Of a stretch of DNA of 64,000 bases, positions 11,642 through 22,093 are shown piece by piece. Positions within the stretch are counted from its first letter, which is position 1, and every line of letters begins with the position of its first letter. The stretch lies in assembly GCA_039621445.1 (NCBI GenBank), contig CP154954.1, forward strand, positions 74,970,634 through 75,034,633, given 5' to 3'. The notes below the pieces were generated by a model. That model did not search any database. It was not told where the DNA came from and saw only the letters and a program-made list of their open reading frames with translations. Position numbers and translations under genes: made by a program. Source of the stretch: Euglena gracilis (Eukaryota > Euglenida > Euglenophyceae > Euglenales).

Positions 11642-11700
<59 letters not shown>
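11533..11700. repeat. (GTAT)n/(TA)n microsatellite
   Basis: GTATGTATGT followed by TA repeats, bordering the right end of the 10729-11532 element. Confidence 0.9.
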
Positions 11701-11701
<1 letters not shown>

Positions 11702-12464
11702 TCTATACCCCCCCCCCTCCGTATTGTCCCACCGACCTGCCCCCGGGAGGCCCAATCGGACAATGGGGGGGGGGACAATAAGACCGTACCAAAGGAATTT
11801 CATTGGCCGGGCCAAACCCCCCCCCCCCCCGTCGGCCGGGGCCCAGGGACAATAAGGGGGGGGGGACAATAAGGGGGGGGGTATGTACACACATATATAT
11901 GCACACACACACACACACAATGTTCCCAAAGTTTTCAAGATCATGTTCTTTTTGATTTTTGTCACGTGCCAAACCAGCCAAAATGACGACCCCGAATATA
12001 TATTTTGAAATTCTGGCTCTTTTGTGAGAGTCCATCCACACCAAAAGCATTTGACCCACACCCTTTCCCCAAGATCCTTTGATGGCGCCATATTTGAAAT
12101 TTTAATTCTCGATCACATTGCAAGTATGGCAGGGTGCAATATGTGGCAAAATATCGCCCCCCAATGTAAGATCAATCACCAACCTTGCCTTCCAAAAATT
12201 TGATTTTGTTGTTGAGAAAATTGGTCTCTTTTTCTGTTTTTGTTGGGAGCTCCGCGGGTGTGGCAAACCCAGACAATTTCTCTGTAAAGATCGACCGACA
12301 CCAACAGATTCAGCAGGAGCGCCTTGTAGCCTAGAAGCCTAGTAGGTCGATCTGTGTTCTTAATGGGATCCCCACTTATTGGCATTTTGCACACCAAAGG
12401 AAAAACCAATGAAACCAGAAAAGGGGAACCCCCTTTTCTGTTTGTTTTATCGAAGCTCTGCATC
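11701..12464. other. No gene recognised
   Basis: Contains GGACAATAAGGGGGG repeats (11755-11880), a short (CA)n tract (11903-11920) and a degenerate copy of the 4295-4402 foldback element (12288-12355). The remaining sequence is moderately A/T-rich without a supported reading frame. Confidence 0.5.
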
Positions 12465-12539
12465 GCTCACATAGCTCAGTCAGGCTGGAGCACAGGGTCA
12501 GTGACCCAGAGGTTGTGGGTTTGAGCCCCACTGGGTGCA
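12465..12539 (+). other. tRNA-derived sequence (pseudo-tRNA or SINE head)
   Basis: A 75-nt segment with a box A-like TAGCTCAGTCAGGCTGG, D stem GCTC/GAGC, and a strong TΨC arm GTGGG-TTTGAGC-CCCAC with box B. The acceptor stem has two mismatches, and the anticodon stem cannot form with a normal loop carrying T33. A functional tRNA is therefore unlikely. A related sequence is at 15249-15323 (minus). Confidence 0.45.
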
Positions 12540-14026
12540 TAATTTCACCATTTTTGCTCTAATGTGAAGATGTTCAAAAAGAAAACTGTCATCTTCACCT
12601 TCTGACCGCAAGAACCCACTCTGACTGGTCCAAAATGCCCCCTGGGCCCCATAGTGCCCCAAGTTTCCCAAAGTTTCGAAACAGAGTGAAACCCCAAAAT
12701 GTCCAAAATTTCACAAGAAATTCCCAATCTGACCAACAACAGATTTCAATGTCTTGGAAATCGACTGACTGACCCATGCCCCCCCATATGCCAGGCCGAA
12801 AACGGGGGAGGTTCACAATGGGTGGGACATGCCTGTGGATGGCCGGGCGAGGTGCATTCCTCTTGGGACTGCCCCCCCCCCCATTATGCACCTCCCCCCC
12901 CAGGGTACATAATGGGGGGGTACATAATGGGGGGGTACATAATGGGGGGGATGGTAAGGCCCCCCCCCCCCCCGGCCGGCCGAACGCTGGCCCTTTGGCC
13001 GGGACCGACCCCCCAGGGGTCTTATATGGGGGGGGGGGCGTGGTAAACAGGTCCCTGAATGGAAATCGACTGACCTAAACAATTTCAGCCTGAATTCCGT
13101 TTAAGTCAGTAGAAATTCAAGATAATCCCCCCCCCCCCGTTTCCGGCTTGTTAGATGTGTGTAGTGAGCACCATTTCCGGGTCATGCCCACCGACCAGTG
13201 CGCAAGGGATTTTGCGTACTTGCAGGGGTGTAGAAGCAATTTTTTCTCGGGGGGGGGGGGCGAGATCCTTGACAAATGCCAAATGAAACCATTGTTTTGT
13301 TTTCGCTGCCCAAAGGGCGGCAAGACGGTAACGCTTTTTTTGAAAGATGGCATTGAATGTGACAAAAAATGTGGTTATTTTTGATATCATGGCACAATCC
13401 ACCACAATTTCGACTTTCAAGCCGCCCAACGGGACGGTTATATCTTTTGTGTTTTGGGATTTCAAAAAGAGGGATTTCAAAAAAGTGCAAAATGCGGAAA
13501 AAGAGACAGTAATGAGAGTTCCCTCCCAAAACCCGCCCCCTCTGAGCTATTTCGCATGGGACAAAAAAAACGTATTGCCGCCCGAATGGCGGCTGGACGG
13601 AAATGCATTTTTCAAAAGCTTCTCCAAAAGGAGCCAAATTTGCAACAGAAATGGTGTCTTGTTTAAAATTTTGAATTTAGAGGCCAAGTCAAGATGCATG
13701 TGTTTCCTGTTGCCGCCCAAAGGGTGGCAAGATGGTAGTGAGATCTCACAAACAATACCCCCAAATGGAAAAAAGGAAGATTTTCGCCCCCTCCGACCCA
13801 TGAATGAGTTTTGGCCTTGTTTGGCCGCCTGAAGGGTGGCGAGACGGTAGCGACCTCCAACAGCAATGACAACAAAAAGTTCAATGAAATTTGAGTTTTT
13901 AATGTGATAAATTGAAAAGGCAAAAAGAATGTGGTGAGAAAATTACACACTTTTCAAAAAAAATTCCTTCTTTCCAACATCTGGGGGGGGGGGGGGCGGC
14001 CGCCCCCTCCCCCCCGACGGGGGGGT
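12540..14026. other. No gene recognised; dispersed repeats
   Basis: 12860-12955 carries three copies of GTACATAATGGGGGG. 13080-13110 (CAGCCTGAATTCCGTTTAAGTCAG) repeats a segment near 9660-9710. Between 13300 and 13860 a short hairpin module of the form CCGCCCAAAGGGCGGCAAGACGGTA occurs about four times with drift. A related copy is at about 25120 (CCGCCTTTAAGGCGGCTGGATGGTG). I support no coding region. Confidence 0.45.
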
Positions 14027-14785
14027 TGCCACAGGAGGTTGGGCCCGAAATGGTTCGACCGGCGGTCGACGTCGCGCCAACCTTGGTTGGTCCACGGCCG
14101 ACCGCGGCCAGCCGCGGTCAGCCGCGGTTCCAACCAGCAACATATCAACACATGTTGTGGTTGGACCGCGGCCGGCCGCGGTCCAACCAGACCAACATAC
14201 TGACTGAATTTGGTTGGTTGACGGCCGGCCGCGGTCAACCGTCAACCAACCAGAACATTTTTTGGTTGGACCGCGGCCGGCCGCGGCCAGCCGCGGCCCA
14301 ACCAAGAGCATGTCTTTGGTTGGACCGCGGCAGACTGCGGCCGGCCACGGTCCAACCAAAGCTGACCACCTATGCACCAATCCAGTTGACCGCGGCTGGC
14401 CGCGGCCCAACCAAGGCCAAGGCCAAGGCCTCTCTCCACAAAAAAAAACGAGGTACAGCAAAAAAACTCTAGACCGCACCCCCCCCCCACACCCCCCACA
14501 CCCCCCCACACCCCCCACACCCCCCCACCCCCCCCCCCCCCCACACGTCACGTCATTTCACGTGACCTTTTTTTTAAATTTTAATTTTAATTTTTTATTT
14601 TCATTTTTTAATTTTCATTTATTTTTTTATTTTTTATTTTTTTATTTTTTTAATTACCGGAAAAGAATTTCCTGATGGTGTTTCACTGTGGCCAAAAAGA
14701 GTTTATGAGGTTATTTGAAGGAGTAGGGTTAGGGTTACAATTCTTGTCCAAACAGCAGAATTTATTTTCCGCTCAACGTTGTTAG

Positions 14786-14952
14786 ATTGGTCTCTACAAG
14801 GTACCCAGCGAACCCAAAGAGCCGCCCAACTATGTCGAAAAAACTGGGGAGACCTCAGCGAGACGACGAAGGCGCCGAGCGAGGGTCCCCCCATGTGTAT
14901 TAACCCTAGTTGGGCGGCTCTTTGGGGTAGCTGGTACCTTGTAGAGACCAAT
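14786..14952. repeat. 167-bp inverted repeat with ~45-bp arms
   Basis: ATTGGTCTCTACAAGGTACC..., continuing through AAAGAGCCGCCCAACT, pairs with AGTTGGGCGGCTCTTT... and GGTACCTTGTAGAGACCAAT. It is preceded at 14717 by GAAGGAGTAGGGTTAGGGTT, the telomere-like module found in other TIR elements. It is nested in the 14027-15717 element. Confidence 0.75.
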
Positions 14953-15248
14953 TTATCACGCCCCAGTGTCCCCCCCCCCCCCCCCGCCACCCCCCCCCCC
15001 CCCCCCCCCCCCAGTCCTATGCCAAAGTGAGCCACAAAAACGACTTAGCCCCCGAGCATGTTGCCAACACAGAAGGGATTTTGTTATTTGAGGCTCGGAT
15101 TGGGGTGGAGGGGGGAGTTTTCTGCCTCTCGTGATGCATTTCTAAAGGATTTTCATATATTCCCTGTTTCATCATTGGTTTTTTACCCTCCGCACTTATT
15201 TGGAGCGGTTTGGGCTGACAACAAAAGCCGTGGAACCCTCAAAAAGGG

Positions 15249-15323
15249 GCATCGAGTGCGATGTGGGGCTCGAACCACGACCTCAGGGTCACGGAACCCA
15301 TGTTCTACCACTGAGCCACTCGG
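15249..15323 (-). other. tRNA-derived sequence (degenerate)
   Basis: On the minus strand GTGGCTCAGTGGTAGAAC (box A-like) is followed by GGTTCGAGCCCC (a good box B), and then, downstream, CCCCTTTTTG, a possible Pol III stop. The anticodon stem-loop and acceptor pairing are poor. The GTGACCC.GAGGT core is shared with 12465-12539. Probably a SINE head or pseudo-tRNA. Confidence 0.4.
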
Positions 15324-15717
15324 TTTCTGGCAGTTGTAAAGCACGGGTGGTTGGTTGACGGTCGGCCGCGGTCGACCGCGGCCGACCGTCAGCCAACCAG
15401 CTCTTTCGTCAAAGTCTGACCGCGGCCGACCGCTGTCGGCCGCTGTCGACCGTCGTCCAACCCAAAAAAAATTGTTTTTCTTTTGGTTGGACCGCGGTCA
15501 ACCGCGGTCCAACCCAAAAGTTTTTTTTTCTTTTTGGTTGGACCGCGGCCGACCGCGGTCCAACCAAACCGGAAAAAAATTTTTTTTGGTTGGACGACGG
15601 TCGACCGTGGCTCCAGCCAGGGCTCTGACCGCGGTCGGCCGCGGCCGACCGCGGTCGGCCGCGGCCGACCGCGGCCGGGCCGCGGTCCAACCAAACGGTC
15701 GCCAACCTCCTGTGGCA

Positions 15718-16984
15718 TACCTCCCCCCCCCCCCCCCCTACCCCCCACTTCTACACCTGTGCGTACTTGGGTAGGTATGGGTACCCCGTGAGTATGGACA
15801 CCCCGCAGGGACCAAAATAAGGGTTGGAAAATTCAGGATATCTTCGAGACAGCATCTTTGCAGTCATTGTCTCAAATTCATAATTTATTCACTCAATTTG
15901 GTGGGATGCTTGCTGCCTGCTGCACTGGAGTCGGCTATCACCAAAATGTCAAAATTGTTACAAGTGTCAAAGTCAAAAAAGAAGTGTCACAAAGTCAAAA
16001 AAAAGCCACACAGTGGAGCAACCTATTGGTGACCTGAAAATAGGTACCTTCTTTTCCTTGGTTGGTAAGTTCCTTTCCTTGATCCTGTGTGTCGTTTTTC
16101 AACATAAATCATTGTGTCAGGTGTATCATTTCCCCCAGGTTTTGGCCTGCGCTTGCTTTCAAGACCACAACCCAAAGTGCCGGTGTGAATTGTTTACGTG
16201 TCACCGCCAGCTACCAACGCTACCCAGCCGGTGCTTTTCAACTTTTTTTTTTCTAAAAAGGATACGCCTCTCATATGTATATATATATATATATATATTG
16301 AAAAAAGACAGGGGAATTTCAAAAAAACACAAAGGAAAAAAACAACAGAACCAAATTTCTTTTTTGCATTGCAAGCATGAATTTGAAATGGTCGAAATGA
16401 CTCCCCATCCCAATTTGGTCTTGACGTGTTCAAGAGAGGTAAAAATGTTTGAGGTGAAAAAAATTTGTCCGGTAAAAACAGAATGCTTTGTCTCAAAAAA
16501 GATGCTTTTTTTGACTTAGTTTTGACCGAGGCCGAATGATTTTACCTGACATTGAACCCCAAGAGCTGAGAAACGCCAAAAATATTTCACGTTTGAGGTC
16601 AATTTCCACCAGAGTGGCCGCCTACCCCCCCCCCCAGGGTGCTAAGCAAGTGGTGGTTTTGTGCAGGGGGAGGGAGAGGGGGGTCCAACCACCCCCACCC
16701 CTTCAGGAGAGGGATCCAGACCACCTCCCCCCCCTCCCGGGGTTTAGCCCTGGGGTTCTGGGGACCCCCTGGATATCACATATGTATCACCAAAATTTTT
16801 TTAATGTATCACACATGTATCACCAAAAAATATTAATGTATCACAGATGCGTTGTGATACGCATTAAATGGCGGTCTGGATTGCCCCCTTCAAGGATTAC
16901 CCATGGTGAGAAGTTGTGTGCCCCCCAGAACTGAACGTTTTTTTTTCTTGGAGGAAATTCTTGGACGCTTCATCTTCCCCACAG
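15718..16984. other. Intergenic/upstream intron, no exon recognised
   Basis: Sequence between the foldback element and the first recognised bL28 exon. It includes a short (TA)n (16275-16300), tandem ATGTATCACCAAAAA motifs (16780-16860) and a weak inverted repeat ATCCAGACCACC/GGCGGTCTGGAT (about 16705-16880). An upstream bL28 exon encoding the start and plastid transit peptide is expected here or further left, but I cannot point to it. Confidence 0.4.
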
Positions 16985-18316
16985 GTTGAGCTCTTTGCCA
17001 TAGTTGCTGCATCAGCAACCAAGGGCAAGAAGGGGAAGAGGAACCCCAAAGCAAAGAAAGAAAAGAAAGAGAAGTTGCCCCCGCCAGTGTTGCCGCCGCG
17101 TGTGGTGATGGCCAAGATGCGGAAAGGGGTCTTGCGCCGGAACAAGAAGCCCACCAAGACCACGGGGCGCGTGTGCGCTTTGCTGGGGAAGGTCGACAAT
17201 CGCAAGGCTAGGCAGATCAGCTTCTCGCACATCCGCACAAAGCGGCTCCAGAAGGTGAACTTGCAATGGAAGTATGATGTGCTGGAAGTATGATGCAGGG
17301 GACGGCTGGGCTGGATAAAAATACGCTGCAAAGCACTGAATGTCTTTGAAAAAAGTGCAAAAATGGCGGCCCGAAATGGCATTTTTGAGTGGTTTTTTTG
17401 TTTTTTTGTTTCTCTCCACATTTTGCCAACCCAGCTGGATTTGGGCCTTTTTTTCCCTGCTTTTGGAACCCCGGTCCATCTGCCAGTTGAAACCCCCTGG
17501 ACTGTGAGGTGATTTTTTCCCTCAAAGGCGCACCGGGCAAAGATCGTTGACCGTGGGCTGCCCAGCTCAATGGATGGTTAATAAATCGTTTTTTGGATTT
17601 TCGATTGTGCAATTTCGTTTTCTGCACCCCCCCCCCCCCCGGTGTCCAACAAACACCCCCTGTTCGGACCCTCGTTGCATAAATTTCAGAGGCCGGAAGG
17701 AGAAAGCACCCAAGTCCAAAGAACACCCCCTGTTCAAACCGCAGCTTTTCTCACTTTTAATGTTTGCTGAGGTCCTTTGACCTCCGTTTGTCCAAGTTGA
17801 AGCTGGCTAGTTGAAGCAATCCCCAATGCCTATGGGGCACAGGCGCTTTTCAAGGAAGGTCCTCCAGGGATCAGATATTTCTTGCCTTACCCCACACCTC
17901 TCCCCTCCAGAAATTTTTTTTAGTTTCTGCGGGGCCGAGGGGGGGATCAGGCCGCTGGAGGTGGGGTTTTGCCCCATTTTATTGAAAAAATAAATTGACC
18001 ACCAAAGTTGACCACCCAAGCCCCCCCCCCCCCCCAGGGGGTGAGTGGGCCCCTCCCCTCCCCCGGGTCCTACAAAAACCGCTGTGCTCAGCTGAACCAG
18101 TTTGCTTCCCTCTCTCAGGCGTCTCTACTGGGAGGAGGCCAAGGTCTGGGTCCGGCTGCGGTTATCCACCAAGGGCCTCAAGACAGTCACGCGGTACGGG
18201 CTGCACCAGGCGGCGGTGAAGTTCGGCCTGGACCTCACCAAGCACATCAACGGCACTTCTGAGCGGAAGTACGTCAAGTACCTGCCGGAGAAGGAGAAGA
18301 AGCTGGCCCTGATCAG
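16985..18316 (+). CDS. rpl28: Plastid ribosomal protein bL28 (partial gene model)
   Basis: Large-subunit ribosomal protein of bacterial type, expected to act in the plastid ribosome. Two exons are clear. One runs 16985-17271 (acceptor CTTCCCCACAG). The other runs 18119-18316 (acceptor TTCCCTCTCTCAG). The 847-bp intron 17272-18118 begins GTATGATG, and splicing completes the codon of Lys between QW and RLYW. The mature core starts at GRVCALLGKVDNRKA and continues through SFSHIRTKRLQKVNLQWK, then RLYWEEAKVWVRLRLSTKGLKTV, the bL28 signature in correct order. Ahead of it is a Lys/Pro-rich segment (KGKKGKRNPKAKKEKKEK) that is unusual and probably part of a presequence or extension. The tail after FGLDLTKH is longer than usual (KYVKYLPEKEKKLALIR). 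The true start exon and the last exon or stop are not located. A likely donor is at 18317 (CAG|GTGC). Confidence 0.88.
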
Positions 18317-18334
18317 GTGCTTGCCGGGGGGGGG

Positions 18335-18629
18335 CAGGCTTGTGCTTAGTCGGGTGCCTACCCCACGGGGGGGGGGTGCTAGGGGCAGGCACCCCATAGC
18401 CCCCTATCCGTCCCCCCCCCCCGGGGGGGGGGTAGGGTTTTGGGGGGTGCCTGCCCCTAGCAGGCACCCCCCTCCGACCCCGGCGCCGAAGGCGCCGGGG
18501 GCCCGGAAAAGGCCATTTTCAATGAAAATTTTCTGGGTCCCCCCCGGACCCCTATCCCCCCCGGGGGGGTGCCTGCTAGGGGCAGGCACCCTATAGCACC
18601 CACCCCCCCAGTCGGTAAGCACAAGCATG
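18335..18629. mobile_element. hAT-like MITE in the bL28 downstream intron
   Basis: The ends are CAGGCTTGTGCTTAG and GTAAGCACAAGCATG. It is near-identical to the element at 31412-31726, including the internal strings GTCGGGTGCCTACCCCACGG, GGCGCCGAAGGCGCC and GGCCATTTTCAATGAAAATT. The flanks are G runs, so the expected 8-bp duplication cannot be confirmed for this copy. It starts 18 bp after the putative exon end at 18316. Confidence 0.8.
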
Positions 18630-19269
18630 GGGGGGCAAGTAAAATATTGTTGCCATGTTTCTATATTAAAAAGTCTAAATATGTATGGTGTACTTTTTGA
18701 TACCCCCCCCCCAACCCCCCAGGGAGGATATCACCGCATAATTTGCTTTTTGGGAAAAATTTGAGAAATAAAAGGCCCAGTAATTCAATTAAGGCAGTTG
18801 TTTTCTGTTTCAGAGAGCATTTTGCATCATTTTGGACCATTTTCTGCATTCTTTCCTCGTAATTGAGCATTATAATTGTGAATATTTTTGGTCGCATGAT
18901 CCCGTACAATCCCGCATTTTCCCACATAATTTTCAAGGTCAAATTGTGACCCGAAAAGGCTTCATCAGACCCAACAGGTGATTTCTTTTCACTGTGAATG
19001 CTCTTGTTTCCGTCACCCAATTGCATTGATTTCTGTGTTTTATCCGATGTTTCAGTTGAATTCTGAGGTTGTTGTCTTATTGTCATGCAGAGGAGGGGGT
19101 TGTTATTTGGCAGTCAAAATTGGTCCCCCGAGGCAGGAATTTATGGAGAGCAGAGAATTTTTGAAGCCGGAGGTCACCCATCCTTTTCATTTTAGAACTG
19201 AGAAATCCAACCCAACTGGATTTGTGGTGGTGGTGGTAGGTGGTGGGGTCATTGATCTCTTTTCCCTTT
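18630..19269. other. No gene recognised
   Basis: A/T-rich, intron-like sequence without a supportable exon. A TTGTCATGCAG acceptor-like string is at about 19080-19090, but the frame after it closes within about 25 codons. Confidence 0.4.
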
Positions 19270-19617
19270 GGGTAAGAGCGAAGCTGCCCCTGGGCAAAAC
19301 CCCCTGGGTCCAACCCCCCCTCTCTCTACTCCCCCCCGGGTCGGGGCCACCTCGGGAACCGGCGGATTATCACCATGATTCCGGCTCCGTTCCCAGAATT
19401 TTTTTTTCAGTTGCGAGCGACTGGATTTCTAGTTTCTGAAATACCTCCATTTGACCCCCAACTCCCCGCCAGGCCCGAGTTATTCACGCTTCCGACTCTG
19501 CCATTTCGCCGGGGTCCAAAAATCGGTCAAAAATCAATTTTTCAAAAATATCTCGAGAAAACATTATTTCCGGAAATGTCGGTCTGACGAAATGTACCCC
19601 GGAGCAAGCACCTATAG

Positions 19618-19775
19618 CTAAAATGGCCTAAAATGGCCTAAAATGGCCTAAAATGGCCTAAAATGGCCTAAAATGGCCTAAAATGACTTTTTGACCCCCT
19701 ATAGGTGGGGGTCCCTAAAATGGCCTAAAATGGCCTAAAATGGCCTAAAATGGCCTAAAATGGCCTAAAATGGGA
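19618..19775 (+). repeat. Decamer array (AAAATGGCCT)n
   Basis: About 7 plus 6 copies separated by a short spacer. A further array of about 7 copies is at 21215-21285, near the mirror position in the same element and in the same orientation. Confidence 0.9.
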
Positions 19776-20597
19776 AAAATTCTGTTGCACAACAATTTTT
19801 TTGTGAACAACTGAAGCCATTCAGGCAATGACTTTCGGTGTCTTTTGTTAATGTGGACGGCAAACAGTGGATTTGGTGGAGGAGCACAGCCCCACAAGGC
19901 CCATGGTTTTATCCTAATAACACTCGTATCAGTCCCCAAATTCACAGCCCCAACTTTTTTTTGGTGGCTGAATTTTGAAGGTTTGAACAGATTATTTTTT
20001 CTTACTCCTATCTTGTTGGTTTACACCGATGTTTGTTTCGTAAATAATGAAACGGAAGCATGGGGAAAAAGTCAAAACAAAGATGAAAGATGTTGGAAAA
20101 ATCTCAATTGAAATATAAAATTCTAGCATCATATAAATATAACTTTTGTAAGTAAATTTAATATTTCATTCTTTATGAATAGACATAAAATTATTATGGA
20201 TATTCTATGTATTTTATGTCGATATTTCGTGTGGGTATTTTATTATTATCAATTTTGTTGATATATTTTCCATATTTATAAAGATTTTATAGTCATCAAT
20301 TTTTAATTGTAGAATTAAAAATATAACATTAACATTATATTTAATGCAGTTTTAGTAATACAAATAACACATGTTTTCATCCAATTTTAGTAATAAAAGA
20401 GAAATAAGTTGAAATTAATAAATATATGTACTAAGTAAAAATAATATTTATTGATATAATGTGTAATTGTACAATAATTATTACTGCAATCATATTATCA
20501 ATAAAATTGGAATAATATTGGGATATATAATATGATAGAATATGATATATGTTATCCGTCAATAGGTACAGGATTAGGTTTATATATTTCATTTTTT

Positions 20598-20849
20598 GCC
20601 TGGTGAAATTCAATTTGACTTTGGCATTGTTTTAGGCATGTATATCATTCATTTTATTATTATGATAAGTATTTAAAGAATAATTATTAAGATCTGTAAT
20701 ACAAATAAAAATTCATTGTATTTTTTGGAAATAATTTTTTGTTTGTATTATGGATCTTAATAATTATTCTTTAATATTTATCATAATAATAAAATGAATG
20801 ATATACATGGCTGAAACAATGCCAAAATCAAATTGAATTTCACCAGGCA
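20598..20849. mobile_element. 252-bp A/T-rich palindromic MITE
   Basis: GCCTGGTGAAATTCAATTTG at the left end pairs with CAAATTGAATTTCACCAGGC at the right. Pairing continues, with few mismatches, through TATATCATTCATTTTATTATTA and AATAATTATTAAGATC for about 115 bp per arm, leaving a short loop. The AT-rich composition of 20100-20850 differs sharply from the G/C-run style of the surroundings and suggests a separate origin. Confidence 0.75.
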
Positions 20850-22093
20850 GCAGCATTATCTTTCAGAAAAAAATGACTTCTTATTGCGAAATTCCGCAAA
20901 ATGGTGTAGAATTCACACAAAAAAAACGGGAGCCTTTTTGGTAGCACAAAAAAAAAAATTATTTTTTGTCCAACGTTTTTTTTTCTCTGAAAAATTTCAT
21001 CTACCGTACATTCTTATTGTTCAGAACTCCTCTATGAATATGAATATAGACTTGTTGAGCTTCCCATTGTTTTGATCAGCGTTCATGAATTTTGCATGCT
21101 TTTTTGGATGTACATTTGTTATTACCGAACAAGAGAAGGTTTGCACACGTTATGATACTGTTTTCGGGACAAAAATGGCCAAAAATTATGACTTTCAGAA
21201 CCCCCACCTACACCTTAAAATGGCCTAAAATGGCCTTAAATGGCCTAAAATGGCCTAAAATGGCCTAAAATGGCCTAAAATGGGGAAATTTTTGGGCTTG
21301 ACTATAGGTGCTTGCCCCGGAGGCCCTCTAAAAATGCCCTATCTACCAGTATTTGATTTCCTTGTGTTACCAAATCGTTTTGGGGGGGACAAATCCCTTT
21401 TGTTGCTCAACTGTTCGAGGGCCCCAAAAAGAACAAAATCCCTTGTGTTACCAAATTGTTTTGGGAGGCAAATCTTTTGTTGCTCAACTGTCCGAGGGCC
21501 CCAAAATCACAAAATCCCTTGTCTTACCAAGTGATTTTGCGGTGTATTTCAGCATAAGTAACCAACATCAGTGTTCCATCTTTTTGTTTTGTTTCTATTT
21601 GAAGGCCTAGAACATCAAAAAATTCTTCTATTTTTTTTTTGATTGGGGGGGCGAGGTCGTGGGGTGGGGGTCGGCCCGCTCCACTTTAGGGCTCACCGAC
21701 TTTGCCTGAGGGGGGGGTCCTGTTGAGTAATGGAAGGCCGAAAAGACTATTGACATTTTTTTTTTAAAAAACATGTTTTTCTGAAAAAGCAAAAAATTGA
21801 TCTTTTTCTTTGTGAAATGGCCATTTTCTAAAAAAAAACATTTCAAATTTTTTTCCCCCAAACCCTCTATGACGTCAACCTTGTCTTCAACCTTGCTGGC
21901 GGGGAGTTGGGGGTCAAACGGAGGTGATTCGGAAACTAGAAATCCAGTCACTGAAAAAAAAAAATTCCGGGAACGGAGCCGGGATCATGGTGATAATCCG
22001 CCGGTTACCGAGGTGGCCCCGACCCGGGGGGGGGGGGACGGGGGGATTGGACCCCCCCTTTTGCCCAGGGGTAAGCTCCCTCCTACCCTGAAG

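Larger units (their letters stand above)
14027..15717. mobile_element. 1.7 kb foldback element built of palindromes
   Basis: The ends are a perfect 16-bp inverted repeat, TGCCACAGGAGGTTGG (14027-14042) and CCAACCTCCTGTGGCA (15702-15717). Both shoulders (14080-14420 and 15350-15690) consist of about 15 palindromes of the type TTGGACCGCGGCCGGCCGC or GGTCCAACCAAA, joined by short spacers. The centre holds C-rich and T-rich stretches (14480-14660), a separate hairpin (14786-14952), a copy of the 1.2-2.5 kb element's interior and a tRNA-like sequence. No transposase is seen. It looks like a large foldback element carrying other repeats. Confidence 0.7.
19270..22093. mobile_element. 2.8 kb element with ~200-bp inverted arms
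   Basis: The arm 19270-19472 (CCCCTGGGCAAAACCCCC, GCGGATTATCACCATGATTC, GGATTTCTAGTTTCTGAAAT, CCCCCAACTCCCCGCCAGG) is repeated inverted at 21895-22093. Inside each arm comes a second inverted pair, GCAAGCACCTATAG (about 19600) and CTATAGGTGCTTGC (about 21302-21315). Arrays of the decamer AAAATGGCCT sit next to these. The centre (20100-20870) is very A/T-rich and carries a separate palindromic element. No transposase frame is found. 19800-20100 and 20870-21200 hold no gene I can support. Confidence 0.7.

Noticed and set aside
12465-12539. A functional tRNA gene
   Set aside because: Acceptor-stem mismatches and no valid anticodon loop.
13940-14551. 200-codon Gly/Arg/Pro-rich frames in the 14 kb region
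   Set aside because: They follow the TTGGACCGCGG palindrome array on both strands, so they are repeat translations.
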